Positions 1-10,589 of a stretch of DNA of 21,710 nucleotides are shown in pieces. The notes below the pieces were generated by a model, which saw only the letters and a list, made by a program, of their open reading frames with translations, searched no databases and was not told where the DNA came from. The stretch is taken from NCBI GenBank assembly GCA_015501595.1, contig JADNRX010000809.1, forward strand, positions 1 to 21,710, read 5' to 3'. This DNA comes from Hymenopellis radicata. Taxonomy: Eukaryota > Basidiomycota > Agaricomycetes > Agaricales > Physalacriaceae. The translations under genes were made by a program, and so were the position numbers. Each line of letters starts with the position of its first letter. Positions within the stretch are counted from its first letter, which is position 1.

Positions 1-260
1 ACCGGAGCAGCCCAATGCTGCACACTGACCAATATGGCAATTTTTCCATCTCAGCACATTACCATCACCACCTGCAAGAGTAGGCCGGCATCCGCTGGTC
101 GGTGAGTTTCCCGCCCTTGTTTTCATCGTAGAGTACAGTAGTTACAGAATGAAAAAATATTCGATTGTCTTGAGTCAAAGTGTGCAGCCCAAAGAGCTCG
201 CTGTCTGCAAAATTCGAAGGATAAGTACAGACGCTGACGACTAAATTACAGGGTAGCGCC
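1..260. other. Upstream region, no gene seen
   Basis: This stretch precedes the first ATG at 261. I see no TATA box that stands out, no tRNA and no reading frame that looks like protein. It is presumably the promoter and 5' leader of the Spt5-like gene, or the end of a neighbour outside the window. Confidence 0.3.
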
Positions 261-3200
261 ATGTCGGTAGATGCAGCACGCAATCCATTCCTAGATCTGG
301 AGGCGGACGACGACGACGACGAGGAAGACCTTGAAGCTGCTGATCTTGAGGTGGGCAAGACGTCCTCGAAGGTAAGTTTTCCCTTGGTGGGAGACAGCAT
401 GCTAACATGATAATATAACAAAGATTTTATAGATGATGAGACCGACGAGGAAGGCGGCGACGCGCCCTCAGCACAGTCGGACACACCTCGCAAACGCATG
501 AGATTACTGGACGACTTTGACCGTATCGAAATGCGTATTCGCACGCAGCAAGCTGCAAAGTCTGCAACTAGACAGCCATCTCCCCCTCCTCAAGGCTTGA
601 CGGCTCACAGCGTGTCACCCAATCCCCCCACCAACCGTACCACCTGTCCCTATCCAGACACCTCAACCAGACACGTACGAAGGATTCTCCATGTTGTCCG
701 CCATCCCAACGCCGGATGAAATATGGAGAATGGCCCTCCATCCCGGCAATTACATTATAAGGTACCATGCTCGGGTATGTTCAACGTTCTCTGAAATCGA
801 CTCCATTTGACTGGCATTTCTAGTACGGTATGAGTAACATCGCCAAGAACAACATAGCTAGAATGGTACATGCTAGGGACGACGAGGAGGAAAGTAGCGT
901 CCTCGATGTAGCCTCGGACACTGTCATGAATCAGTGTCGCCCCGAGCACCACATCGAAGCCGTCTGGGTGGACAGAGGCACTGCCAAATTCCACAGCCTT
1001 TACGTTTTCTCCACGGCACCCCGCATAGCTACCCTCCTACGCTGGTTCGACGACCATCTCTCCAACTCTCTCCTCACCAGTGACCCATCTTTCATTGAAA
1101 ATCCCTCCGATAAAAGTGCTCTCCTATCCGAGTTTTATGGAGCCGAATGCCGTCGACCCCACTTTGGCTGGATGTCCATCAACGGCGGGCGCTATCACGG
1201 CGATGTGGGCTTCATGATAGGCAAAGGTATATGGGTCGATGTCTTCGTCATCCCTCGCCTCGACATCGACTGGGGTTCGTTAAACTCTACTAGGGAATCC
1301 AACATCCAAATTCTTCCATCCGACTTGCCTCGCCTTCCCCTTCCACGCGGTTGCCGTCCTGCGCCAAGCTCTTTCCTTGGAGAACATACGCACCTACACA
1401 CCGCAAACCTTCCGATATATCCCCGGCTTTGTAGTCGATTGTCATCCCGCACTTGGCAGTATTCGCATGACAGGTCCGTTTCTGGTCTTGACCTGCCGAA
1501 GGGACAGGCTATCGCCAGCTACCTCAATTCGTGGCGATCTTCGACATCTCTTTCTGAACAGCGATCATTCACTTTCTAAAATATTCCGCGAGGCGGATGA
1601 TGAGGCCCAACTCCCTCCCGTCGCCCACTGGTCCCTCGAGCCATCCGAGCTAGTTCGCGACCGTGTCAGCGGGCTACAGGGACGCGTCTTACGCGTTCAA
1701 GGCAAGGGACTAATCGCCATCACCGTCACTGCTGGTGACGAGGAACACCTTATCGAAGTCCCGTGGAGACAGGTCGTCAAGGTCTTTGATGTTGGAGATT
1801 TCGTTGCGGTATCTTCAGCGTTGGAGGCTCTAAGACAGGTTGGGTTATTGGGGCCGGGACGGAAGAGGAAGCCGAAGAATATGTCGCTGCCACGGTCGAC
1901 CGCCAAAAGGCTCTAGTTTCCCAACGACCGAAGGACTTCAAACCGAGCTTTATCTGGACACCTGAACAGCAGCGAAAAGGTCATCAAGCTTCGCCAGAAG
2001 TCCCTTGAAATACTGTACCATCACAGAAATAGACACGGTCAAACTTCATCCCAGGTAAGTTGAACAAGGCATTCAAAAGTTTCTTGACCTGATATGTTGC
2101 CAGCTCTTATATGTTCATCGCAACTGTTGTACAAAGCTGGAACCCGACATATTCATCCAATCGACTGTGACCTCACATGGAGCGCTGTACACCAAAGTGA
2201 ACCCCTCTGAAGAGACGGGCAACATGCCGTTGGAATGCGCCTGGTGTTTAGGTATATGAAGGCTCATGCCGAGGATGCAAGCAATGGGCTTAAGTATCCC
2301 AAATCCCGATAAACACACTCTGCCACCGAGTATTTCTCTTCATAACTTCCCGGCGTTCGTCTTCAAGCCAGGTTACTATATACCGGCCGCCAACCTTGGC
2401 TCGATCGCGAAGTCAGAATACAGGGCGGACAGTACAAAGGTCGAAAAGGCCATGTCTCAGATGTCAGCCTGCACAATTGGGGTGCAAAGGCCTCAGCCGA
2501 GTTGAACGCCGACAGCAGGAGCCTTATTCGAGCCGATCAAAAATCCATGAAGAAGAGCGAGAGTGGCCTCTGGGTGCACGTTACGCTGTACGAAGGCGGC
2601 GTCATGGCCAAGCATGTAGTCCTAGTAAAGTACGATCATGTTGTCGATGCAAAGTAAGTATCTACAATAGACTCGTTTGCCTCTGCTAACATTGTCTGTA
2701 GGTCTTTGGCACCTCTGCGTGTAGTTCGGCCGCTGAACGCCCTTCAAGTCAAATCCGGGTACATAGGCAACCGCGAATACTACCTCAAGGAAGCCGCGAC
2801 TACATTCATGCTTGACGGAAAGGCCTATCCGCTCAAACCGACAGCCGAGTCCATATCTTCTCAACCCCTTCAACAGCCTCCAGCAGAACCCTCGACCTCC
2901 TCTATAGAACCACCTCCCTCATCACCGACAGATGATCCGCTTTGGTATGCGAAGGAGTTCCTAGTAGGATGGGACTTGCGCGCCATAGATTCCCAGTCGA
3001 AGTCCAGTCGACTCCACACTGTTGTCGTTCGTGGTACAACAAGACGATTATGGTGACATTCGTCTCTACAAAGTCCGTGGGGATGATAGCGTGCACCCTG
3101 CGCCTGTCAATGGCGATCGGTACCGTCCTTTGCATCCAGGAAAGAAACCGAGCATCAAGAATCGTTGGGTATGTTTCCGTGGTCAATACGAAGGTACTTT

Positions 3201-3473
3201 CGTTCGGGTATCATGCTTCAGCATCGCGCATCGACTCCCAGGCAAGACCACTCGCTGGATGACCTGGACTGGTATTCCTTCGAAGTACAACCACGTTGGG
3301 GAGAAAAGGACGTAGAAACAAGGCTGGAGCTGTGGCCTCATAATGAGGATTTGGTCGTAGTGGCTGATGATGATGCTACGGTGAAGGCGAACGCAGAATA
3401 CGCTGAAAGGAAGCAGGGTTCTCGGGCAGCAGCAGGACGGGGTATGTTTGAAGGTGAAATACGTCCTCTGTAA
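261..3473 (+). pseudogene. Degraded Spt5-like (NGN/KOW) transcription elongation factor gene
   Basis: Spt5 binds RNA polymerase II with Spt4 and supports elongation. The family layout is an acidic N-terminus, an NGN domain and several KOW domains, and this locus follows it in pieces. The ATG at 261 opens an acidic exon (NPFLDLEADDDDDEEDLE) ending at a good donor, GTAAGT, at 372. Next comes DFIDDETDEEGG and an NGN-like stretch at about 830-1140, then KOW-like pieces GWMSINGGRYHGDVGF (about 1170-1215) and VSGLQGRVLRVQGKG (about 1665-1710) with VKVFDVGDFVAV after it. The C-terminal part (about 2700-3473) has further KOW-like pieces such as KNRWVCFRGQYEGTFVR. The frame breaks near 423 (the acceptor seems to lack one G), about 600-650, 1270-1330 and 1815-1840, so it does not splice into one open frame. 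Either it is a pseudogene or my exon model is wrong in several places. The Spt5 link is motif recognition, not a search. Spt5-like extra copies are, as I recall, common in mushroom genomes. Confidence 0.55.
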
Positions 3474-3524
3474 CCTTTTGTATTACTAGTAGCTACTGTA
3501 GTCCTTGTATATCCGTGTACACAA

Positions 3525-3875
3525 ATGAACTCTTTCAATCTCGCCCAGTGTGATCAAGACACACTCAAGGCCAACTGGTACGTTTCCTTGACATTTTCTC
3601 GACTATTCAGCATGCCTTTTGGTCACGTGTTCCAAAATGGGGTCAAAGCTCCGCATCCTTGACCTATCACCGCACACACATCTGGAGCTAATTAATTACA
3701 TTCAGGGATGTCTCCCGAAGAGAACGCCATTGTTGTCAGTGGATATGGATCTCGCACGATGGATCATCGTTCGAGCAAGTAAGTAATACCTTGACCGTAT
3801 GTCTGCACTTGTTGTGGTCTAACGCTTTTCTAGGCTGAATTTTTGAGGACTAGAGTCTTGGCGAGGCACGTCTAA
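3525..3875 (+). CDS. Possible small three-exon gene, 55 residues, unknown function
   Basis: Three exons, 3525-3577, 3706-3778 and 3834-3875, join into 56 codons including the TAA stop. The second intron (3779-3833, 55 nt) is textbook for this genome: GTAAGT donor, CTAAC-type branch site and CTAG acceptor. The first intron (3578-3705, 128 nt) is longer than its neighbours. The product begins MNSFNLAQCDQDTLKANW and contains RRERHCCQWIWISHDGSS; there is no signal peptide or membrane segment. I do not recognise it. It could also be the start of a longer gene whose later exons I cannot follow, or chance splicing. Confidence 0.33.
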
Positions 3876-4735
3876 CGTCGTCGTGACGGTAAATTTCCCG
3901 TTGGACGCGCCGTGGCGCCAATGGTTGAGACTCTGGTACACTGAGTATTTAAAGACAGGGAGTAAGACTTTCGTCTCTCGAATTTGACGTTTTCTGACTG
4001 TTGGGCAGGTCAAAATACGACGATCTTTCACCATGGCGTCGACGAAGGCGGACCTCTGATCCTCGTTGTACTCGTACCCTGGTTGAGATCGCAGCTCATC
4101 AGTCCGGGTAGGTACTTTCCTTCCCGTCATATGGCACTTTCAACTGATGGCCGCTCTCGCTTCGCAGCCTGCGGGACGGTGGGATTGGACGTTGTTGTCT
4201 TCATCATCCAGGCCAAGTCTGCAGAGTGCTTCACTCACGTCCTGTGTCGATACACTCTGCGAGTGCCTGGCTATCCGAAGGGAATCTGACGTCTCGAAAC
4301 TCTGCATTTCCGTGCCCCCCCTCATCCACTGTGCAGCTCAATCGCTCTCAGATGAAACAGCATCTGCGCGCGCCATCCTGAAAACAGCAGAGGGCGACGC
4401 ACGAGAATACTCCGCTGACCGCCTGTCAACCGTCACTCCATCCTGCTCCTCCCTATCCGGAATCACGAAGTAGTCGGATGACCCGGTGCGGAACGCCCAG
4501 CGCGCCGAAGTCAGTAGACGAGAAGACGTTGGCCTTGCCGAGGAACAGCGCGCGAGCCTCGAGCAAGAACGACTCGTGGCTGAGGTCGCAGAGGGACAGG
4601 CTGGGGAACGAGGAGCAGGAAAGTATCCGTGCGTTGGATCCAGAGCAGGCCGAAGACATGAGAGTTGCAGCGGAGGAAGAGAATTGGGAACACTTAGAGA
4701 AGACATGTAGCGCGTAGAACAACAGATAGCGTATA
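3876..4735. other. No confidently called gene; possible eroded coding sequence
   Basis: Several overlapping frames are open on both strands but none is convincing. The most protein-like piece is the plus-strand frame ending at 4717, with the charged segment LDPEQAEDMRVAAEEENW followed by HLEKTCSA. A donor-acceptor pair near 4110-4168 could join it to upstream exons, but the frame does not carry through. I treat it as an unresolved, possibly decayed gene. Confidence 0.25.
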
Positions 4736-5805
4736 GTTATGGGGGCGTAGCTTGACTAGATTATATACATTTACAAGTGAGGCAGTATGGTATATTAAAC
4801 TACTGAGATGAGGGGTGATATACGATATAATACATACAAGACTACGCTACAAGATGCGGGGAGGATTGAGCAGCAAGAAAACTTAAACTCGGTGTAAGTA
4901 ATGTGGCGCATTTGAGCATGAAGACGCACTGACCTTCCGAACAGGGACAAGATAGCGGTATTGTCGAGAAGACTACCCGAGGAGAACGTCGTGCAGGTGC
5001 GCCGAACGACAGAGGCGGCACTTCGTGTAAATGTCTGGTGGAGTATCCGCCTCGGCTGGATGGAATGGGCACTTGGCCGCGGGAGTGGTGCGAATGGTGT
5101 GAGGCGTAGGTTTCGCGACTCTATTAAAATATGAAGCTGACATTGAACGTAGATGAAAATACGCACCTAGTATGCGCAAAACCTTTATGCGCGGGGGCTA
5201 CCTGCCACAGCCATCTGGACTTCTCCCTAAGGTGATAATGTTGGGTCCGATTGGCGAATTTGGTCAAGTTCCAGCCCTATGAGATCGCGAGGGAGTTGGA
5301 GCGATGAACGCCAAGGGAATTCAGGCAGAACGTGGGTTAGGAAGGGCAGGACAATGTAAAATGAGTGGTCATAGGCGGGAGAGAGCAGGAAGAAAGTGAT
5401 TTTTCCGCCTGATCAGCTTGGTCGGGACGATCAGGAATAACGGCGCTCACCGTTTCAAAGAGATCCGACCAAAAGTGCGCGGGATTGACGAAGGACATTG
5501 CGCCTTTGGAGGTCTTTGGGACGGCGCTAAGTCGATGGTCCTTGATCACCGGCGTATTGCTTCCGCGGCACGCAATCAGCCGGTATTGCTTCCGCGGGTT
5601 CGATTCGGAAGTCGGTCCGACCAAAGATCTGCTTGTTGACGCGTTTTTCATTAGAGCTATGTTTAAAAAAGTAAGCATCCGGTTCTTCTCCCAGTCGATT
5701 CCATCTCACAATCCTGACAGTATACTTTATCTCTCATAAATAAAGAGAAAGAGAAACGCACGTGACAAAGAGTCGCGTGGGGCAGCGCGTGGACGATGCG
5801 CAACA
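4736..5805. other. No confidently called gene
   Basis: AT-rich sequence follows 4736. A minus-strand frame at 5337-5678 has a somewhat protein-like segment (FVNPAHFWSDLFETVSAVIP) but no family I recognise. A minus-strand Cys-rich piece near 4978-5090 (IYTKCRLCRSAHLHDVL) is also only suggestive. I see no RNA gene here. Confidence 0.25.
5554..5597. repeat. 15-bp direct repeat GTATTGCTTCCGCGG, two copies
   Basis: Identical 15-mers occupy 5554-5568 and 5583-5597, so the repeat period is 29 bp. It is likely a local duplication. No function is evident. Confidence 0.6.
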
Positions 5806-6374
5806 ATGGTTAGTGGGCTTTGATTTACTCACCACTACCTTCATCACCTGCCAGTTCGTCTTCGATGGCTCCTCGGGTCAGCAGGAAATGCCGGAACTCT
5901 TCCAGCCAACGATCACCCCTCATTTGAAGGCCGAGAAGAAGAAGCAGCTCGTTAGAGTTGACCAGAAGAAACGGGCGAAACGCGCTCTGAAGGAAAAACA
6001 GCGCGACATTCGGTTGATATTTTACCTAGCGGTGCGTCATCACGAGGTTTGGACTGCGAAGCTGCTAAAGTGAAGGCTACGGACAGGGTAATCGCGTGCA
6101 GACAGTTACTCTCCAAGACGTTGCCCCGAGGATTCGCTTGTTCGACTATGGGATTCAGCTCGCTATGGCCGGCGTTGCACAACGTCCATCGTTTGGCATT
6201 CTGCACACTTGGGGACTATTGTCCGCTGACGAGACAGATTGGAAGCGTATAGGTTGGCATGACTTCTTCGACACGCCCGAAAACATCTTCTGCCCGATAT
6301 TCGTTCACGCCTACAACGGGCCTCTACCGGCACGATGGGTTGACGATGTCATGCCATACATACCCGCATTGTGA
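5806..6374 (+). CDS. Hypothetical protein, about 155 residues, spliced
   Basis: Two exons are well supported: 5855-6031 and 6087-6374, joined over a 55-nt intron (6032-6086, GTGCGT to ACAG) in phase 0. The frame ends at TGA 6372-6374. Upstream, an intron 5809-5854 (GTTAGT to CCAG, 46 nt) would connect to the ATG at 5806-5808. That is the only ATG after an in-frame stop at 5737 and it has a good context (A at -3, G at +4); the first exon would then contribute a single codon. The protein has a basic linker (AEKKKQLVRVDQKKRAKRAL, residues about 30-50) followed by a folded-looking C-terminal half with FDYGIQLAMAGVAQ and FGILHTWGLLSADETDW, ending VDDVMPYIPAL. I recognise no domain. The exact N-terminus is uncertain; the two long exons are not. 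Confidence 0.5.
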
Positions 6375-6702
6375 TTGAGGTTCGTTGACTCTACGGATCC
6401 GTGCTCTTTTGCTGATCCATCTGTACTCAGAAACTCTTGACTTATGCTGACATGTAAACATTATGCTACTTGTACAATACTCTAGAATACAATGGGACAA
6501 CATTTGTAACTAACCAAACCCGGCCACACAAATAAGTCGAACAAAGAGATCCAAAACTTTGTTGATGTGGACTGTGGACGAGGACAATGGACGATCGGGG
6601 TGGCGGTATTTGATGATAAAGGCCCTGTGGTATGTCGCTTGTCTCCTTTCCCCCACCATCATATCGCTAACAGATATCCCTTCACCCTTCGACAGTACCA
6701 TC

Positions 6703-8918
6703 ATGGCCTCAGACGCGACTACGACGGTCAACGCCAAAAAGGACAAAGCCGATCGTGCCTCCTGGAGCACCGCAGAAAAAGAATTCTTCAAGTGTTTCGC
6801 CCTGGACTACCACAATCACCAGAACATGGCGCGGGGGACGAAGAAGAACTTTGTTCGGGACCATGTGCTGGTCCCGTATGTGCAGAAGTTTCGGCAAGCG
6901 GATGTAGACAGCGGGAAGGTGAAGCTCGACATCTTGTTAGCGGTGCGTCGACTCTCTAAGATTGGCTTTCTTTGACTCAATGTTATTCAGAAACTCGACA
7001 ATCTCTTCAAGAACGACTACAAGAATAAATGGGCGATAGCCATCGCCACAAATTCGTTCGATGATCCCAACGTGCCTAAGACAGCCGGGGATCCTGACTT
7101 CAAACGGCCTCGCAAAACGAATGCGTTGCAGGAATTCTCGAAGAACCGCCCGAACGTCATCCAAGAGCGCACCAACACCATCAAGGGCACAGAGAAAGCA
7201 ACGGTTCAGCACTACTGGGTCGCGTTGAAGGAGTGTTGGGAGACGTTGTCCCCGGAGGACCAACAGGGTTTTGAGAAGATGGCGGAGGAAGTCAACGCCG
7301 GCATGGCCCCCACTCTCGATGAGGTTTACGAGTACGTCTTGCATCCAATGTTTACACAGTAGCGCTGATGAATGGCACTTAGACTTCAGAACTATGCCGC
7401 CCTTTCTATCGATCGAGCCCTGCGTCCTCTGATTGGGTTTGCGAAAGGCCAGATGGGCAAGATGGTGATGGCGGTTAGCGTGATTTACGAGGGTGCTGAG
7501 CACAAAGTTGAACAGAAACAGTAAGCCTTATTCAACCTGGTTGTTCTGCACTCATGGATTTGATAGTGTCGTTGTCGCTCCCGACGCCTCGTGGAAAGAT
7601 CTTCCGACATACGAGACGTTAAGCCAGCACAAGGATTACAACGCTGCTGTGTTATCATTCGCGCAGGAAGGTTTCAATCGTGAGTGAAAACTTACTGTAC
7701 ATTGTTTCGACTAACGAGGATTTAGGTGGACAGAACTGCCCCATGCCATCGGATGCGCAGTTGCAAGGACTCGTCAAGACGGCTGAGTCCGATCCCAAGG
7801 TCGAGGAGCTACGCCGGAAGGGTGAAGAGGAGCGACAGCGCGTAGCAGATGCTGCCAAGGCTGCCAAAGATGCGGAGGCTGCACGTCTCCGAGAAGCGGC
7901 GCTTTTGAAGGAGAGGGAAGACCGCTTATCCGCTGACAAGGCCGCAGAGGCAGAGCAGGCGGAGAAGGACGCTGCCAAACGTCAGGATCTGGAGGCAAAG
8001 GCGCTGAAGGCAAAGGAAGGCCTTGCAGGAGACGGAGCCACGAAGGACCCGCTGATGACGCCAGACGAAGAGAAAGCTGAGAGGGACAAGATGGAGATGG
8101 CTGCTAAGAAGACCGCCGAAGAGGAGGCAGAGAGGAAGAGGATTGAGGAGGAGACGGCTGCCAAGAAGATCGCCGAAGAGGAGGAAGAGAGGAAGAGGAT
8201 TGAGGAGGAGACGGCCGCTAAGAAGCACGCTGACGACGCAGCGGCCAAGAAGATCGCTGAAGAGGAGGCAGAGAGGAAGAGGATGGAGGCGGAGATAGCT
8301 GCTAAGAAGATCGCCGAAGAGGCAGAGAGGAAGAGGATTGACGCGGAGACGGCCGCTAGGGAGCTCGCTGACGACGCAGCGGCCAAGAAGATCGCTGAAG
8401 AGGAGACAGAGAGGAAGAGGATGGAGGCGGAGATAGCTGCTAAGAAGATCGCCGAAGAGGAGGCAGAGAGGAAGAGGATTGAGGAGGAGACGGCTGTCAA
8501 GAAGATCGCCGAAGAGGAGGCAGAGAGGAAGAGGATTGAGGAGGAGACGGCTGCCAAGAAGATTGCCGAAGAGGAGGCAGAGAGGAAGAGGATGGAAGCG
8601 GAGATGGAAGCGGCGAACTCCACGGGCACAACAACCGCCACGGATGATACCGATGTGACCACCGGTGGTGCGAAGACGAAGAGGCCTAAACGTGCGACGG
8701 CGCCGCCGCCCCCGACGACTCGACAAACAAGGAGTGCGAAGAAGTCCGATGATGCCAATAGCGGAGACAAGAGGGACAGAGACGATGATAGGTAAGTTTT
8801 CTGTTGAATTGAATTGGTTTCAGGTACTGAGTATGTTGTCAGCACTGTCGATGAACAACCCCCGACCAAGAAAGGAGCCACTACTCGCAGCCGTACGCGC
8901 GGCGGCGCTCGCCGCTAG
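6703..8918 (+). CDS. Coiled-coil repeat protein of a fungal-specific family, 657 residues, six exons
   Basis: Exons 6703-6942, 6991-7331, 7383-7520, 7567-7679, 7726-8791 and 8843-8918 join exactly in frame (1974 nt). All introns are 46-51 nt with GTGCGT, GTACGT, GTAAGC, GTGAGT and GTAAGT donors. The start at 6703 (MASDATTTVNAKKDKADRAS) is the ATG just before the conserved-looking region. Residues 1-275 contain SWSTAEKEFFKCFALDYHNH, QEFSKNRPNVIQERT and VQHYWVALKECWETLSPEDQ, a pattern I recall from uncharacterised mushroom proteins. Residues about 300-571 are a highly charged, probably continuous coiled coil, mostly 19-residue repeats. The tail has KRPKR, TRQTRSAKK and a last exon ending TRSRTRGGARR, which suggests nuclear location or nucleic-acid binding (inference). 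Reading through the last donor gives an immediate TAA, so the final intron is needed for the basic tail. Function unknown. Confidence 0.85.
8100..8607 (+). repeat. Coding minisatellite, about eight 57-bp units
   Basis: The unit encodes AAKKIAEEEAERKRIEEET (19 residues) with small variants: IEEET, MEAEI and IDAET endings, and one copy shortened by a residue. Two 9-residue partial units (AAKKHADDA and AARELADDA) interrupt the array, each followed by an AAKKIAEEE...MEAEI unit. This implies a larger duplicated block inside the array. The reading frame is kept throughout, and the strand complement gives a long spurious frame. Confidence 0.9.
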
Positions 8919-9170
8919 ATACAATAACCTATGATATCCTCTGATCTCCCAAATGTACGATAACTTATGATATTTCGGAATGTACAATATCCTACGATAT
9001 AATGAAACATGAATTGTATCTACAGGATTCGAATATCGCGCGATATCGTTCAATATGTGTCTGGTGGTAGGTGGCGATATCGAGTGATATCGGACAGGTA
9101 ACTCAAATCTGAGTTTGTCGGGGAATATCGTAACTTATCGTATCGTAAGAGAAATGTTCGTTACGATATC
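8919..9170. repeat. GATATC-rich palindromic tract
   Basis: Five GATATC hexamers (starting 8933, 9042, 9076, 9086 and 9165) plus many near-matches (GATATT, GAATATCG, TATCGTATCG, CGATAT) lie in 250 bp, far more than chance for one hexamer. The tract begins right after the stop codon of the coiled-coil gene and ends where reverse transcriptase homology is cut. It does not look coding. It may be repeat DNA brought in with the broken retroelement, or a diverged palindromic satellite. Confidence 0.65.
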
Positions 9171-9171
9171 C

Positions 9172-9846
9172 TAGCAAATTCGAGGGTTGATCAAGGATAA
9201 CGTCGGCTCCACTTATGAAGTAGGGGTCAATCCGTGCGTTATACAGCATGCGACCCTCAACAGGCGGAAGACTACCAATTACGCGTTCGATAGAGAACAG
9301 GGCGTTGCCAGTGCGGCGTGCGGCGCTCGTCATATTCCTACAGTGCTGGGCGAACATGTTTGATTCGGCTGAGTTGATCGTGATCCCACGTACGTGTGCT
9401 CAGTAGTGTACGGCACCGGCTTACCATCTAGCGTTAGGCGGGGTAGCGGGTCCGGGATATTTCGTGGACGACCAAAAACCATGATCCATGACTTGCCAGC
9501 ATTTACGTAGAGGAAGTTACGCTTGCACCAGGCCGCAAGGCAGTCGAGATGCGCCTGTAGACCCATCCAGGACCCACATATCAGGACAATATCATCAGCA
9601 TGCTCCAAGTGTGATATCACAGTCAGAATGAAGGTGAAGTCATCGTCGTGCGGAATGATCTTCAGGTCATGCATAAATAGTATCCATAATGTCGGTGAAG
9701 CTGGATCCCCCATAAGAACTCCCATTCGGGCCCGAAACTCATCTGACATTGCAGTGCCCTTGCTTACAATGTACACCATGTCGCGATATAGGATTCGTAG
9801 CCAGTCGAAGATCTTGCCTGTAGCTTGGGTGAGGGTTTGGAACTTT
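9172..9846 (-). pseudogene. Truncated LINE-type reverse transcriptase fragment
   Basis: Read on the minus strand from about 9846 down, the frame has FDWLRILYRDMVYIV, then GVLMGDPASPTLW (the RT motif usually written G.P.SP), then LEHADDIVL, the ADD catalytic box with both aspartates, then WCKRNFLYVNAGKSWIMVFG and LDGKPVPYTTEHTYVG. A one-base loss near 9385-9390 shifts the frame; the neighbouring frame continues with MFAQHCRNMTSAARRTGNA and GSLPPVEGRMLYNARIDPY, the usual thumb region after the palm in this family. Homology stops at ADVILDQPSNL, where the GATATC tract starts. The upstream fingers and motif A are missing, as is any endonuclease. It is therefore a fragment cut at both ends with a frameshift, not an active element. 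Confidence 0.85.
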
Positions 9847-9887
9847 GAACGAAACGGCACACAAATATCATCACAAAGGTGACGTAC

Positions 9888-10400
9888 CTGTCTTGCGCTC
9901 ACGACCTTGTCAGCAAACAAGGGTCGTATGGCGGCGTCTGGGACTGGACCATGACATGCTGGATCTGCTTCTCCCATGCAGGGGAGGCGACTGGTACATA
10001 TCAACGCTAGTCGCGCAGATGTTCGATTTCGTGGATCCTGGTGCGATAAGTGAGACCTTGAAGATGGAACGTGTAAGTAGTATGAGCTCTGAGATGGGGC
10101 AGAAATGAAATGAAGCATCTACATTAACGCGGAGTTGTTAAGTGTTTCAGCATACGAGCACAGTGCTGCTTTCGAGGCATTGTAAAAGCCTTGGAAAGGC
10201 GTGGCGAGTTCGCCGAGAATGGAGCCAATCGCAATGACAGAACCTGTGGAAGCATGGTTAGATACTGACGATATGAAGAGATGGAATGAATACCGACCTC
10301 GTGGGGCTCCGGCGGCGACCTTCCTCTTAGCCATGCGGGGGACAATTTCCTTCACGAGTCTCACAAAGCCAAAAAAGTTCGTCTCGACGACCTTTCGGCT
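9888..10400 (-). pseudogene. Short-chain dehydrogenase/reductase (SDR) gene fragment
   Basis: SDR enzymes reduce or oxidise carbonyl/hydroxyl groups with NAD(P). On the minus strand I see ETNFFGFVRLVKEIVPRM, then a 54-nt intron (10244-10297), then SVIAIGSILGELATPF with the catalytic serine, and GFYNASKAALCSYAETLN with the YxxxK catalytic pair. A frame break near 10135 follows; the next frame gives LRVN, a likely 66-nt intron (10057-10122) and VSLIAPGSTKSNI, the usual post-active-site segment. PLFADKVVSARQ near 9888-9925 fits the C-terminal helix of Ayr1-like SDRs. The N-terminal TGxxxGIG cofactor motif is absent upstream. It is a fragment broken by frameshifts and by the adjoining reverse transcriptase on its 3' side. 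The Ayr1-like assignment is tentative; SDR itself is secure. Confidence 0.72.
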
Positions 10401-10589
10401 GACTGATAGGCGTATGTAGTAAGGGCGTAAAGCTCCTCAATCAAAAGTTCTCAGTGATGCTGTCAGATTACGGGTGGGCTACTAGAACGCGTCCATACGT
10501 CGTTCGGGCGCGCTTCTCTGGGTATGGGAAAGATGATGCTCCCGCAGCGTGAGTGCAGCCACCACGCTCATGGAACCGCGCCGTAAGCC

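Noticed and set aside
7982..8881. 299-residue minus-strand open frame (Ser/Ala/Leu-rich)
   Set aside because: It is the complement of the 57-bp coding repeat; its hydrophobic repeat pattern follows from the KKIAEEEAERKR array on the plus strand, which splices perfectly.
9330..10118. A single 262-residue reverse transcriptase protein
   Set aside because: Its first third comes from SDR sequence and includes a probable intron; only the part below about 9846 is reverse transcriptase.
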